This document shows, in pieces, positions 1 to 7,870 of a stretch of DNA of 64,000 nt. Below the pieces are notes generated by a model. That model was not told the DNA's origin. It did not search any database and saw nothing but the letters and a program-made list of their open reading frames with translations. The translations under genes were made by a program, and so were the position numbers. Source of the stretch: Achromobacter arsenitoxydans SY8. GTDB lineage: Bacteria > Pseudomonadota > Gammaproteobacteria > Burkholderiales > Burkholderiaceae_B. Numbering within the stretch: position 1 is the first letter of the stretch; every line of letters starts with the position of its first letter. The stretch is from the NCBI RefSeq assembly GCF_000236785.1, contig NZ_AGUF01000010.1:52871-116870 (forward strand), read 5' to 3'.

Positions 1-1289
1 CCCGCCAGCGTCCACGGGGTGACGGTCTCCATCCAGCGATGGTAGGTATCCATGGGCCGGCCGGCGATTTCCTTGGGCCAGTCCAGCGCCACATCGAAGG
101 GAAACACCTGCGCCGACGGCACGGCCAGGTAGTCCACGTCCTCGAACATGCGCAGCACGGTCTGGTACCACGCGCTGCGCTCCTCGGTCGCCCGGTAGAT
201 CTCGTGCGCCGTCAGGCCCTCCAAACCTTCGACTTCCCAGATCAGCGCCGGCTTGACCAGCTTGCGCGTGTCGGGGTTCTGGACCAGCGCGTGGAATTGC
301 CCGCCTACCATCAGGTGGCGATGCGCAAGCCAGATGCGCCACAGCCGGTCGCCCGCGAACGGCACCTGGTAGTCGTCGACGCGGCACCCCGCCGCTTCCA
401 GGCCTTTCAAAGCCTGGGCGCACAGATCCAGAATGCCGGACTCCATCGGCAGATAGCCGCCCCAATCGCCCAGCCAGCCCACGCGCCTGCCGGCAAGATC
501 GGCATCCAGCGGCTGCGCGTACTGGGCTGGATCGTCCGTCAGCGACAGGGGCGCGCGCTTATCGTGGCCCGCCATCACCGACAGCATCAGGGCCACGTCG
601 CGCGGGGTGCGCCCCATGGGCCCTTCATAGGACAACTGCTTGAGAAACACCTCCGGCGCGGGTCCCGCCGGCACCCGGCCCGCGGACGGGCGCATGCCGT
701 AGACATTGCAAAAGGCCGCCGGATTGCGCAGCGATCCGCCAAAGTCGCTGCCGTCGGCCACCGGCAGCATGCGGGCCGCCAGCGCGGCCGCCGCGCCACC
801 GCTGCTGCCGCCGGCAGTCTTGGTGGCATCGTAGGGATTGCCCGTGGCGCCGTAGACCTTGTTGTAGGTGTGCGATCCCAGTCCGAACTCCGGCACGTTG
901 CTGCGGCCGATGAAGATCGCGCCGGCGGCGCGCATGCGCTCGACCATGATCGAGTCGTGCTGCGTCTTTACATCCTTGTAGACCAGCGATCCCATCGACG
1001 TGACCATGCCGCGCACCGCCGTCAGGTCCTTGGGCGCCTGCGGCATCCCATGCAGCCAGCCCAGCCACTGGCCCGCGGCCAGCTGGGCATCGCGCTCTTC
1101 GGCCTCGCGCAGGAGCTCGTCGCTGTCGCGCCGCGCGACGATGGCGTTCAGCTTGGGATTGACCTGGTCGATATGCGCCAGATAGGCCTGCATCACCTCG
1201 CGGCAGGACACGCGCCGGCCGCGGATGGCGTCCGACAGCGCGTGCGCGGGCATGGCCACAATTTCGTTCAGCGGGGCGGCGGTAGGCAT
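1..1289 (-). CDS. Amidase signature family hydrolase (3' end outside window)
   Basis: Hydrolyses a carboxamide bond; the substrate is unknown. The frame runs from an ATG at 1287-1289 off the left edge (429 codons seen). The Ser-cisSer-Lys catalytic set of the amidase signature family is visible: Lys87 in APKD, Ser162 in the GGSSGG loop (160-165), and nucleophile Ser186 in FGGSLRNPA. The N-terminal part reads like the aryl/short-chain amidase and GatA-like group, but there are no GatB or GatC neighbours, so a catabolic amidase is more likely than tRNA amidation. It stands 129 bp from the next minus-strand gene. A purine-rich GGAGAC lies close upstream of the ATG. The C-terminus cannot be judged. 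Confidence 0.85.
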   Translation of the reverse strand, partial: MPTAAPLNEIVAMPAHALSDAIRGRRVSCREVMQAYLAHIDQVNPKLNAIVARRDSDELLREAEERDAQLAAGQWLGWLHGMPQAPKDLTAVRGMVTSMGSLVYKDVKTQHDSIMVERMRAAGAIFIGRSNVPEFGLGSHTYNKVYGATGNPYDATKTAGGSSGGAAAALAARMLPVADGSDFGGSLRNPAAFCNVYGMRPSAGRVPAGPAPEVFLKQLSYEGPMGRTPRDVALMLSVMAGHDKRAPLSLTDDPAQYAQPLDADLAGRRVGWLGDWGGYLPMESGILDLCAQALKGLEAAGCRVDDYQVPFAGDRLWRIWLAHRHLMVGGQFHALVQNPDTRKLVKPALIWEVEGLEGLTAHEIYRATEERSAWYQTVLRMFEDVDYLAVPSAQVFPFDVALDWPKEIAGRPMDTYHRWMETVTPWTLA

Positions 1290-1418
1290 GGCGGCGAGTC
1301 TCCTGGCGGCGCCTCGGGCCAGCCGGACGCGCGCATTGTCATTGAACGCGCGGCGGCCACCCGCCTGCGCTTGGCGACAATACTACGCAAATCCGCGCCC
1401 GATCGGTGAAACGCGGCG

Positions 1419-2474
1419 CTAGGCGGCTACCGGCCTGATGGCGACCGGGCGGCGCAGTTCGACCACGCGCTCCGCGCCGACCGCACGGGCGCGCAACTGG
1501 CCACAGCCGGCGTCCACGTCCTGCCCGGCGCTGTTCCTCACTTTGACCAGCACGCCACGGCTGTGCACATAGCGGACCACGTGGCGGATACGCTCGGGGT
1601 CGGGACGCTCGTAGTCCGCCCCTTCCAGGCTGTTGAACGGTATGACGTTGAGCACGCAGTATTTGCCCTTGAGCAAACCCAGGACTGCGTCGAGTTCGTC
1701 GTCCCCGTCGTTGACGCCTTTGAGCAGCGTCCATTGGTACTGGATCGGATAGCCGGTGTCGCGGGCGTATTTTTCGCCGAGTTCGATCAATTCGTCCGGC
1801 GCGATCCTGGGCGCGCGCGGCAGCAGGTGTTCGCGCAATCCGGCCTTGGTCGTGTGCAGCGACAGCGCCAGCGCGGGCTTGACCCGCTGTCGCGGCAGCG
1901 CATCGAACACGCGCAGGTCGCCTACGGTGGAGAACACAAGGTTCTTGTGCGCGATATTGCCCTCGGTGCCCAGCAGGTCGATCGCTTCGAGCACGTTATC
2001 GAGGTTGTGCGCAGGCTCGCCCATGCCCATGAAGACGACTTTCTTCACCGCGCGCATCCGGCGCGCCAGCACGACCTGGGCAAGGATTTCCATGCTGGAG
2101 ACCTGGCGGATCAGGCCGCTCTTGCCGGTCATGCAAAATCGGCAGCCGACCGCGCAGCCGACCTGGGTCGACACACAGAGCCCGTCGCGCGGCAGCAGCA
2201 CGCTTTCCACCATCTGTCCGTCGGCCAGCTCGACGAGCAGGCGCGAGCCGTCGTTGCCAGCGTGTTCGGAGCGGACGCGCGCAAGGCCATCGAGTTCCGC
2301 CGTCAGGGCGGGAAGCGCGTTGCGCAGCGTCAGCGGCAGAAAGTCCGCGGCGGACCGCCGCCGGGTGCCGGTATCCAGCGCCTGTCCGTTCAGCCAGACA
2401 CGCACAACCCGCCCGCGATGGATGGGCTGGGCGCCGAGGTCGGCGAGGCGTCGGTCAAAGTCGGAAAAGCGCAT
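1419..2474 (-). CDS. RlmN/Cfr-family radical SAM RNA methyltransferase
   Basis: Member of the radical-SAM family that methylates C2 (RlmN) or C8 (Cfr) of adenosine in RNA. The 351-residue product keeps all five functional cysteines: the cluster ligands C107, C111 and C114 (CxxxCxxC), C100 at the resolving position, and C324 (DAGCGQL) at the methyl-carrying position. GMGEP (about 150-155) is the SAM-binding motif. It is about 30 residues shorter than E. coli RlmN, mostly at the N-terminus. The housekeeping rlmN of this group normally sits beside ndk and ispG, which are absent here, so this is probably a paralogue. Target base and position are unknown. Confident in the family, not in the substrate. 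Confidence 0.85.
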   Translation of the reverse strand: MRFSDFDRRLADLGAQPIHRGRVVRVWLNGQALDTGTRRRSAADFLPLTLRNALPALTAELDGLARVRSEHAGNDGSRLLVELADGQMVESVLLPRDGLCVSTQVGCAVGCRFCMTGKSGLIRQVSSMEILAQVVLARRMRAVKKVVFMGMGEPAHNLDNVLEAIDLLGTEGNIAHKNLVFSTVGDLRVFDALPRQRVKPALALSLHTTKAGLREHLLPRAPRIAPDELIELGEKYARDTGYPIQYQWTLLKGVNDGDDELDAVLGLLKGKYCVLNVIPFNSLEGADYERPDPERIRHVVRYVHSRGVLVKVRNSAGQDVDAGCGQLRARAVGAERVVELRRPVAIRPVAA

Positions 2475-2585
2475 GGGGAGCGGATTTTACCCCGTCCGCG
2501 GGACAGGCCGCCGGACGGCCAGGCCGTCCGCCCCTGGGCTGACCAGCTGGCCGCGCCGGTGTCCGCGTAAATTCCGCTGCGGCGC

Positions 2586-2634
2586 TTGAGCCAGATCAAA
2601 CCGCAAGGCTCTGCGCCCGCCCTAAGATCGCCTC
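2586..2634 (+). promoter_or_regulatory. FNR-type box and class II promoter of the haemoglobin gene
   Basis: TTGAG-N4-ATCAA at 2586-2599 matches the FNR/ANR consensus TTGAT-N4-ATCAA at 9 of 10 defined bases. TAAGAT at 2623-2628 is a plausible -10 element. A start near 2634 puts the box centre (2592.5) at -41.5, the class II FNR activation position. The site lies in the gap between the divergent RlmN-like gene and the truncated haemoglobin. The spacing is seen; regulation is inferred. Confidence 0.6.
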
Positions 2635-2657
2635 CTGCCCACCGTCCGGAGACGATC

Positions 2658-3065
2658 TTGACTACCCCCGCCGACCTCTGCACCGAAGCCGAAATCCAGG
2701 ACATGGTCCACACCTTTTACGGCAAGGCGCGCGCCGACGAGGCGCTTGGCCCCATCTTCAATGGCATGATTCACGACTGGGACGAACACCTGGCAACGCT
2801 GTCCGATTTCTGGTCCGCGGTGCTGCTGGGCACCCGGCGCTTCGCGGGGATGCCCATGCCCAAGCACGCGGCCATGCCCAACCTGAAGGCCGAACTCTTC
2901 GAACGCTGGCTGGCGCTGTTCGGCGAAACCACCGACGCCCTGCCCAACCGCGCGCTGGCCGACGCCGCACAGGAAATGGCCAAGCGCATGGCGCGCAGCC
3001 TCTGGTATGGGTATCAGCTGTCGCGCGATCCCAGCCAGCCGCTGACCGAACTGCGGCCCGCGTAG
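2658..3065 (+). CDS. Group III truncated haemoglobin
   Basis: Small haem protein of the 2-on-2 globin superfamily, group III (TrHbP), thought to bind O2 or handle NO under low oxygen. The product is 135 residues from a TTG start at 2658, chosen because GGAGA sits 6 bases upstream and because the usual family length is about 130; an upstream TTG at 2586 would place the start inside the FNR box. Group III features visible are FYGKARADEALGPIF near the N-terminus (B helix), HLATLSDFWSAVLLG (E helix; His is the likely distal-side residue of the family) and MPMPKHAAMP followed by FERWLALF, where KH carries the proximal His. A single-gene unit facing away from the RlmN-like gene. Confidence 0.85.
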   Translation: MTTPADLCTEAEIQDMVHTFYGKARADEALGPIFNGMIHDWDEHLATLSDFWSAVLLGTRRFAGMPMPKHAAMPNLKAELFERWLALFGETTDALPNRALADAAQEMAKRMARSLWYGYQLSRDPSQPLTELRPA

Positions 3066-3077
3066 CGCACGGCCGGA

Positions 3078-5348
3078 TCAGTCCACCCGCCACCAGCCCG
3101 GCAGCAACCCGCGCACCTTGGCGCGGCGGTAGCGGTCGTCAATGAGATGCACCGTGCCCACGTCGTGCTCGGTGCGGATGACGCGGCCCGCCGCCTGCAC
3201 CACCTTCTGCATGCCGGGGTACAGGTAGGTGTAGTCGTAGCCGTTTTCTTCACCGTAGCGCTGGTCCATGGCGCGCTTCATGTTTTCGTTCACGGGGTTC
3301 ACCTGCGGCAGGCCCAACGTGGCGATGAACGCGCCGATCAGCCGCTTGCCCGGCAGGTCCACCCCTTCCGAGAAGGCGCCGCCCAGCACCGCGAAGCCCA
3401 CGCCCTGCCCCGTTTCCGTGAAGCGCGCCAGAAACGCCGCGCGCCCCGGTTCATCCATGCCCGGCGTCTGCAGCCAGATCGGCACCTGCGGATGGCGCTG
3501 CCGCATCAGGTCGGCCACGCGCTTCAGGTAATCGAAACTGCTCAGGAACCCCAGATAATTGCCCGGCCGTTCGGCATACTGGCGCGCGATCAGGTCCGCG
3601 ATGGGCGCCAGCGAGCGCTCACGGTCGCGAAAGCGCGTCGACACATTGCCCACCACCCTCACCGCCAGTTGCTCGGCCTGGAATGGCGCGGCCACGTCGA
3701 TCCACGGCGTGTCCCTGGGCAGGCCCAGCGTGTCGCGGTAGAACTGCTGCGGACTGAGCGTGCCCGAGAACAGCACCGTGGCGTGCGCCCCCGCGTAGCG
3801 CGCGGCCAGGTATGGCGCGGGAATGACATTGCGCACGCACAGAACGGACGGCGGCGTCTTGGCGCCGGCGAACGCCGCTTCGCTCTGCGTGACGTCGAAC
3901 AGCGCATGCGAGCCGAACTGCTCGGCCAGCCGCATGAAATGCAGGGCATCGAAGTAGAACCCCAGCAACGGATCGTCCTGCGCCAGCGGCGTCTGGCCCA
4001 GGTACTCGGTGATGGCCGCCACCGCCTTCTGCACGGTCGCCAGCACCCCCGCCGGCGCGGCCTCGTAGGCCTGGTAGCGTTCGGCCTGCTTCTTGTTCAG
4101 GGCGTTCCAGGACCGATGCAGCCCGTCCAGCGTCTTCTTGAGCGCCTTGGGCGCCGCGTGGCGGGCCGCCGTGAGGCGGTCCTGGTCCAGTTCGCCGGTG
4201 TACATGCGGCGCGCGCGGTCCACCAGGTTGTGGGCCTCGTCGACCAGCACCGCCACCTTCCACTGGTGCGCCTGCGTCAGCGCGTACAGCATCGCCGTGG
4301 AATCGTAGTAATAGTTGTAGTCGCCCACCACCACGTCGCTCCAGCGAATCAGTTCCTGCGACAGGTAGTACGGACAGACCTCATGTTCCAGCGCAGTGGC
4401 GCGCACGGCGGGCGCGTCCAGGCGCGTGTGCTCGAGCGCGGCGGCGCGCGCCTGGGGCAGGCGGTCGTAAAAGCCCCGCGCCAGGGGGCAGGAATCGCCG
4501 TGGCAGGCCAGATCCGGATGCACGCAGGCCTTGTCGCGGGCCTGCAGGTCCAGCACCCGCAAGCCGGGCGCCGCGGGCTGGGCGTTGACCGTCTCCAGCG
4601 CCTGCAACGCCAGGCCGCGTCCGGAACCCTTGGCCGCCAGGAAGAACATCTTGTCCAGTCCCGCGCCCGGACTGGCCTTGAGCAGCGGAAAGACCGTGCC
4701 CAGCGTCTTGCCGATGCCGGTGGGCGCCTGCGCCATCAGGCAGCCGCCATCGCGCGCCGTGCGATAGGCCGCCACCGCCAGCTCACGCTGGCCGGCGCGG
4801 AACTCGCCGTGCGGGAACGCCAGCTTTTCCAGCGCGTCGTCGCGCGCCTGGCGATGGGCCAGCTCGGTCTTGGCCCAGGCCAGGAAACGCCCGCACTGTT
4901 CCTGGAAAAAAGCGGCAAGGTCGGCGGCCTGGTGCGTTTCCACCAGCACGGTCTCTTCTTCCGTGGCCACATTGAAGTACACCAGCGCCACCCGCAGGCT
5001 GGGCAGCCCGCGGGCCTGGCACAGCAAATGGCCGTATACCCGCGCCTGCGCCCAATGCACCACGCGGTGATTTTCGCGCACGCTGTCGATCTGCCCGCGA
5101 TATGTCTTGATCTCTTCGAGCTGGTTGGCGGCCGGGTCGTAGCCGTCGGCGCGGCCCCGCACCAGCAGGCCTTCGAAGGCGCCAGACAAGGGGACCTCGG
5201 TTTCGTAGTCGGACCCGCGCCGGCCCGTCACGACCGCGTGGCCCGCCATGCCCTCCAGCCCGCTGGGCGCGGGCGTGAAGCGCAGGTCCAGATCGCCCGC
5301 CCGGGCCGTGAATTCGCACAGCGCGCGCACCGCCACCGCGTAGCTCAT
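3078..5348 (-). CDS. DinG/XPD-type superfamily 2 helicase with N-terminal nuclease-like domain
   Basis: Iron-sulphur ATP-dependent DNA helicase of the Rad3/XPD/DinG group, 756 residues from the ATG at 5346-5348. Residues 1-150 look like a PD-(D/E)XK nuclease: D68 in RADGYD and E79-I-K81 in LEEIKTY. Walker A is GIGKT (211-215), DEAH is 370-373, the four cluster cysteines are C275, C282, C287 and C325, and motif VI is QAAGRVIR near the C-terminus. Its ATG overlaps the stop of the upstream FAN1-like gene (ATGA), so the two are translationally coupled. Likely unwinds damaged or crosslinked DNA for its partner nuclease. The longer frame starting at 5408 lies inside the upstream gene and was not used. 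Confidence 0.88.
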   Translation of the reverse strand: MSYAVAVRALCEFTARAGDLDLRFTPAPSGLEGMAGHAVVTGRRGSDYETEVPLSGAFEGLLVRGRADGYDPAANQLEEIKTYRGQIDSVRENHRVVHWAQARVYGHLLCQARGLPSLRVALVYFNVATEEETVLVETHQAADLAAFFQEQCGRFLAWAKTELAHRQARDDALEKLAFPHGEFRAGQRELAVAAYRTARDGGCLMAQAPTGIGKTLGTVFPLLKASPGAGLDKMFFLAAKGSGRGLALQALETVNAQPAAPGLRVLDLQARDKACVHPDLACHGDSCPLARGFYDRLPQARAAALEHTRLDAPAVRATALEHEVCPYYLSQELIRWSDVVVGDYNYYYDSTAMLYALTQAHQWKVAVLVDEAHNLVDRARRMYTGELDQDRLTAARHAAPKALKKTLDGLHRSWNALNKKQAERYQAYEAAPAGVLATVQKAVAAITEYLGQTPLAQDDPLLGFYFDALHFMRLAEQFGSHALFDVTQSEAAFAGAKTPPSVLCVRNVIPAPYLAARYAGAHATVLFSGTLSPQQFYRDTLGLPRDTPWIDVAAPFQAEQLAVRVVGNVSTRFRDRERSLAPIADLIARQYAERPGNYLGFLSSFDYLKRVADLMRQRHPQVPIWLQTPGMDEPGRAAFLARFTETGQGVGFAVLGGAFSEGVDLPGKRLIGAFIATLGLPQVNPVNENMKRAMDQRYGEENGYDYTYLYPGMQKVVQAAGRVIRTEHDVGTVHLIDDRYRRAKVRGLLPGWWRVD

Positions 5349-6991
5349 GCCGCGCCCTCCAGCCAGCTGACGTGACAGACGCGCACCGGCATGCCATGCG
5401 CGACGCAATACTGCAGCCAGCGGATCTGGTTGTCCTGCAGCTTGTCGCCCGGCCCCTTTACTTCGATCAGTTCATAGCGGCGTTCGGCGGGCCAGAAGCG
5501 CACGAGATCCGGCAGCCCGGTCCGATTGGCCTTGACGTCGCGCAGCAGCCGGGCGAAGAACAGCTTCAGGTGCGCGGCCGGCAGGCAATCCAGCGCCTGC
5601 GCCAGCAGCGGTTCGGACAAGGCGCCCCAGAACACGAACGGCGACTGCACGCCAAACTTTTCGGCATAGCGGCGCAGGATGACGTCGCGATAGGCGGACG
5701 TATCCAGCTGGGCCAGGCAGTCCTCGAAATGCGCCTGGCGCCGCGCGTAGAAGTCCGGCGCGTCCAGGTCGGCCGGGCCGCGCTGGAACGGATGAAAGAA
5801 CGCGCCCGGCAGCGGCGCAAACACCGCGGGCCAGCACAGCAGCCCGAACAGCGAATTGATCAGCGCGTTTTCGACGTAATGCACCGGCGCATCGTCGTCA
5901 TGCAGGTGATCCCGCGCGACGTATTCCACGGACAAAGGCTGCCCCGGGCGCGCCAGCGCCAGGTCGGTGCGCGGCACGACCGGCGCAGCGGCTCGCGCCG
6001 GCGCGCCCTGCCCCAGCCCGCGCCGCAGCCGCGGCATCATGCGGGCCACGCGCTGGCTTTCTTCTTCGCTTTCGGGCGCGCTTGCCGACTGCAAGGCCAG
6101 CGCCATCGCGTCTTCGAACCGCTGCATCCGTTCATACACGCGGATGCGGCGGTGCCGGGCGCCCGGATAATCGCAACAGGCGTACACGCGCTGCGCGGCC
6201 TCCCAGTCCTGGGCCCGCTCGCAGGCCTGCCCGATCCGCAACAGCACCTTGGCGCGGCGCTTTTCCAGCCAGGCGTTGCCGCTGGCGCAATCCTGCGCGG
6301 CCCGCAGCAAGACGTCGACATCGGCGCCTTGGTCCAGCGCCTGCCGGCACGCGTGCAGCGCCAGATAGCAGTCCACGTCGGCACGCGTCTGAAAGGCGCG
6401 CGACGCGCCGTCGAACGGCACGGCTTCGTACTGGAACACGCCCAGGTCCGCCAGCACGAATTCCGACCAGTCCTGGTGCAGGTTGCCGAAGAACATCAGG
6501 CGCAGGCGTTCGCAGCGGTCCCCCACCGTCACGCGCCAGACGGCTTCGATCGAATCCGGATTCCAGCCTCGGTAGGGGCGCGCGTCGGCATACACGGGGC
6601 GCAGCGTCTCGAGCAGTTCGGCCTTGCGCGCGGCGGGCTTTGCCGCCGCCGGAAGCAAGGCCAGGCGGACGAGTTCGGGCTTGGTCAGCAATCCGAACAA
6701 TTCGTCCAGCGTCATCGGCGCTGCCGCGTCCAGCCAGCCCAACGCCAGCAGCGGCGCGGCGGCCGCTTCGATGGCCGGAATCTCTTCGTAGACCAGCCGG
6801 CTGGACCGGAACCAGGGGCCCCGGCGCATCAGCATGCGCACCATCAGCGCCTGCGACGCCTGCGGCAGCGCCGCGAAATCCGCCAGGAAGCGGCGGTCGG
6901 CGTCGTCCAGGAGATCGGCGTAGCGGTCAAAGACCCACGCCAGCGCGCGCTGGAAATTGTGCAGGTAGTAGTAACGGTGCGGGGGGAGCAT
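5345..6991 (-). CDS. FAN1-like VRR-NUC structure-specific nuclease
   Basis: Bacterial homologue of the FAN1 5'-flap endonuclease/exonuclease used in interstrand crosslink repair. The 548 residues match the length of bacterial FAN1 (about 550). The C-terminal VRR-NUC core is complete: D495 in LPDLV, E510-V-K512 in IEVKG, and Q522 in the following helix. The N-terminal half (MLPPHRYYYLHNFQ and the following helical repeats) fits the family's SAP-like/TPR-like region. It is the first gene of a two-gene operon with the helicase and starts 17 bp after an SOS box. Function is family knowledge plus context; no frame damage is seen. Confidence 0.85.
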   Translation of the reverse strand: MLPPHRYYYLHNFQRALAWVFDRYADLLDDADRRFLADFAALPQASQALMVRMLMRRGPWFRSSRLVYEEIPAIEAAAAPLLALGWLDAAAPMTLDELFGLLTKPELVRLALLPAAAKPAARKAELLETLRPVYADARPYRGWNPDSIEAVWRVTVGDRCERLRLMFFGNLHQDWSEFVLADLGVFQYEAVPFDGASRAFQTRADVDCYLALHACRQALDQGADVDVLLRAAQDCASGNAWLEKRRAKVLLRIGQACERAQDWEAAQRVYACCDYPGARHRRIRVYERMQRFEDAMALALQSASAPESEEESQRVARMMPRLRRGLGQGAPARAAAPVVPRTDLALARPGQPLSVEYVARDHLHDDDAPVHYVENALINSLFGLLCWPAVFAPLPGAFFHPFQRGPADLDAPDFYARRQAHFEDCLAQLDTSAYRDVILRRYAEKFGVQSPFVFWGALSEPLLAQALDCLPAAHLKLFFARLLRDVKANRTGLPDLVRFWPAERRYELIEVKGPGDKLQDNQIRWLQYCVAHGMPVRVCHVSWLEGAA

Positions 6992-7007
6992 CGGCGGCGC
7001 CGGATAG

Positions 7008-7031
7008 CTGTTTATTTATCCAGTAATCATA
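7008..7031 (-). promoter_or_regulatory. LexA (SOS) box and -10 element of the FAN1/helicase operon
   Basis: On the minus strand CTGGATAAATAAACAG (7023-7008) matches the LexA rule CTGT-N8-ACAG with one change (CTGG), the same variant as the E. coli uvrB box read in reverse. TATGAT at 7031-7026 just upstream is a good -10, overlapping the stop codon of the preceding kinase-like gene. A LexA dimer here would cover the transcription start. The -35 is weak. Regulation is inferred. Confidence 0.65.
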
Positions 7032-7581
7032 GCAGCCCGCCCGCCGCCGCGTCCTGGCCGTCCTCCTGCCATGCATGCTTGACGATGCGCAGCCCTTCGC
7101 TCTCGTCGGGCTCGACGAAATACGCCGTGATCGCGTCATACTCGGCATCGCTGGTCTGGAAAGGATGCTCGCCCGCGGCATTGCGGGCGCGCAGCCGCGC
7201 CTTGCAGACCGGGTCCGGCACGTCCAGATAATGCAACTGGTGCGCGCACCCCGCCTCAACCGCCACCGCGCGCAGCCATTCGCGGCTGCGCCGCGTATTG
7301 GCGGGAAAATCCAGCACCACCGACAGCCCCGCCGCCGCCAGCGCCGCAACATGGCTGCCCATGGCGTTGCGCAACCGGCTGGCGCAGCGCCCGTAGTCCG
7401 TCACGTCCACGATCTCGCCCGGATACAGCGCCGCCAGCCAGCGGTCTTCGCTGAGCAGCAGCGTCCGGGGACGCGCCGCCAGCCGGGCGGCCAGCGTGGA
7501 CTTGCCCGCGCCGATCTTGCCGCACAGGAAGTGCAGCGTGGGCGTGGCGGCGTCGAAGGTCGAAGATTCGGTGGAAGACAT
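7027..7581 (-). CDS. P-loop ATP/GTP-binding kinase-like protein
   Basis: A 184-residue P-loop protein of the small AAA_33/zeta-toxin-like kinase group. Walker A GKIGAGKS lies at about residues 20-27, followed by LLLSEDRWLAALYPG, where the aspartate after the first strand is typical of these kinases. VVLDFPANTRRSREWLR is the usual strand plus arginine helix, and QLHYLDVPDPVCKARLRARN fits the lid region. The start (ATG 7579-7581) has AGGAG a few bases upstream. A leader with a hairpin and intrinsic terminator precedes it. The 3' end overlaps the promoter of the FAN1 operon. Substrate unknown; such proteins phosphorylate small molecules or nucleic-acid ends. Confidence 0.7.
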   Translation of the reverse strand: MSSTESSTFDAATPTLHFLCGKIGAGKSTLAARLAARPRTLLLSEDRWLAALYPGEIVDVTDYGRCASRLRNAMGSHVAALAAAGLSVVLDFPANTRRSREWLRAVAVEAGCAHQLHYLDVPDPVCKARLRARNAAGEHPFQTSDAEYDAITAYFVEPDESEGLRIVKHAWQEDGQDAAAGGLL

Positions 7582-7622
7582 GCGGGGCTCCTGTAAGACG
7601 GCGATTCCAGGAGGCGGAAAAC

Positions 7623-7647
7623 AAAAAACCCGCCTCTTGGCGGGTTT
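7623..7647 (-). terminator. Intrinsic terminator or attenuator before the kinase gene
   Basis: On the minus strand AAACCCGCC-aaga-GGCGGGTTT followed by a T run. It lies 42 bp upstream of the kinase start and downstream of a short leader frame and another hairpin, so it could end a small RNA or attenuate the kinase gene. Confidence 0.75.
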
Positions 7648-7670
7648 GTGTAGCGATGTCCGACTGCGCG

Positions 7671-7733
7671 CTAGCCCACCATCTGTCCGATGGTGGTAAT
7701 AATCAAAGCGAACGGGGCGCGGGTCTTGGACAT
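7671..7733 (-). CDS. Possible 20-residue leader peptide or small RNA
   Basis: A 20-codon frame begins with ATG at 7733, within a base or two of the predicted transcription start, and ends with TAG at 7671. The middle reads ALIITTIGQMVG, with clustered Ile and Thr codons. Its 3' end forms a perfect 8-bp hairpin, CCACCATC-ggaca-GATGGTGG, with GGA in the loop. An intrinsic terminator follows 24 bases later. This order (promoter, short ORF, hairpin, terminator, gene) is that of an attenuator, but a free-standing small RNA of about 110 nt fits equally well. I do not recognise the peptide. Confidence 0.35.
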   Translation of the reverse strand: MSKTRAPFALIITTIGQMVG

Positions 7734-7740
7734 AAGGTGC

Positions 7741-7769
7741 AGCTTGCGCCCTTGCCCGCCGCCTGTCAA
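7741..7769 (-). promoter_or_regulatory. Promoter for the leader/kinase unit
   Basis: Minus-strand TTGACA (7769-7764), then a 17-base spacer and CAAGCT (7746-7741), a weak GC-leaning -10. The predicted start, near 7734, coincides with the ATG of the short leader frame, which would make that message leaderless. Confidence 0.45.
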
Positions 7770-7780
7770 ATCGCACCATG

Positions 7781-7817
7781 AAAAACGGCGCCGGAATGCC
7801 TGGGCTTTCCGGCGCCG
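7781..7817 (-). terminator. Intrinsic terminator of the dehydrogenase operon
   Basis: Minus strand CGGCGCCGGAA (7817-7807, read in reverse complement), a 10-nt loop, TTCCGGCGCCG, then five T. A perfect 11-bp GC-rich stem with a T tract, 53 bp after the cytochrome c stop codon. Confidence 0.88.
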
Positions 7818-7870
7818 TCTGCCGCCCCGGCGACGATGCGCCGGGACGGCCGATCAAGTCGCTATCGGCT

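Noticed and set aside
39-1409. A 456-residue plus-strand frame over the amidase
   Set aside because: Antisense to the amidase, whose catalytic motifs are on the minus strand. Its composition is that of an out-of-phase reading.
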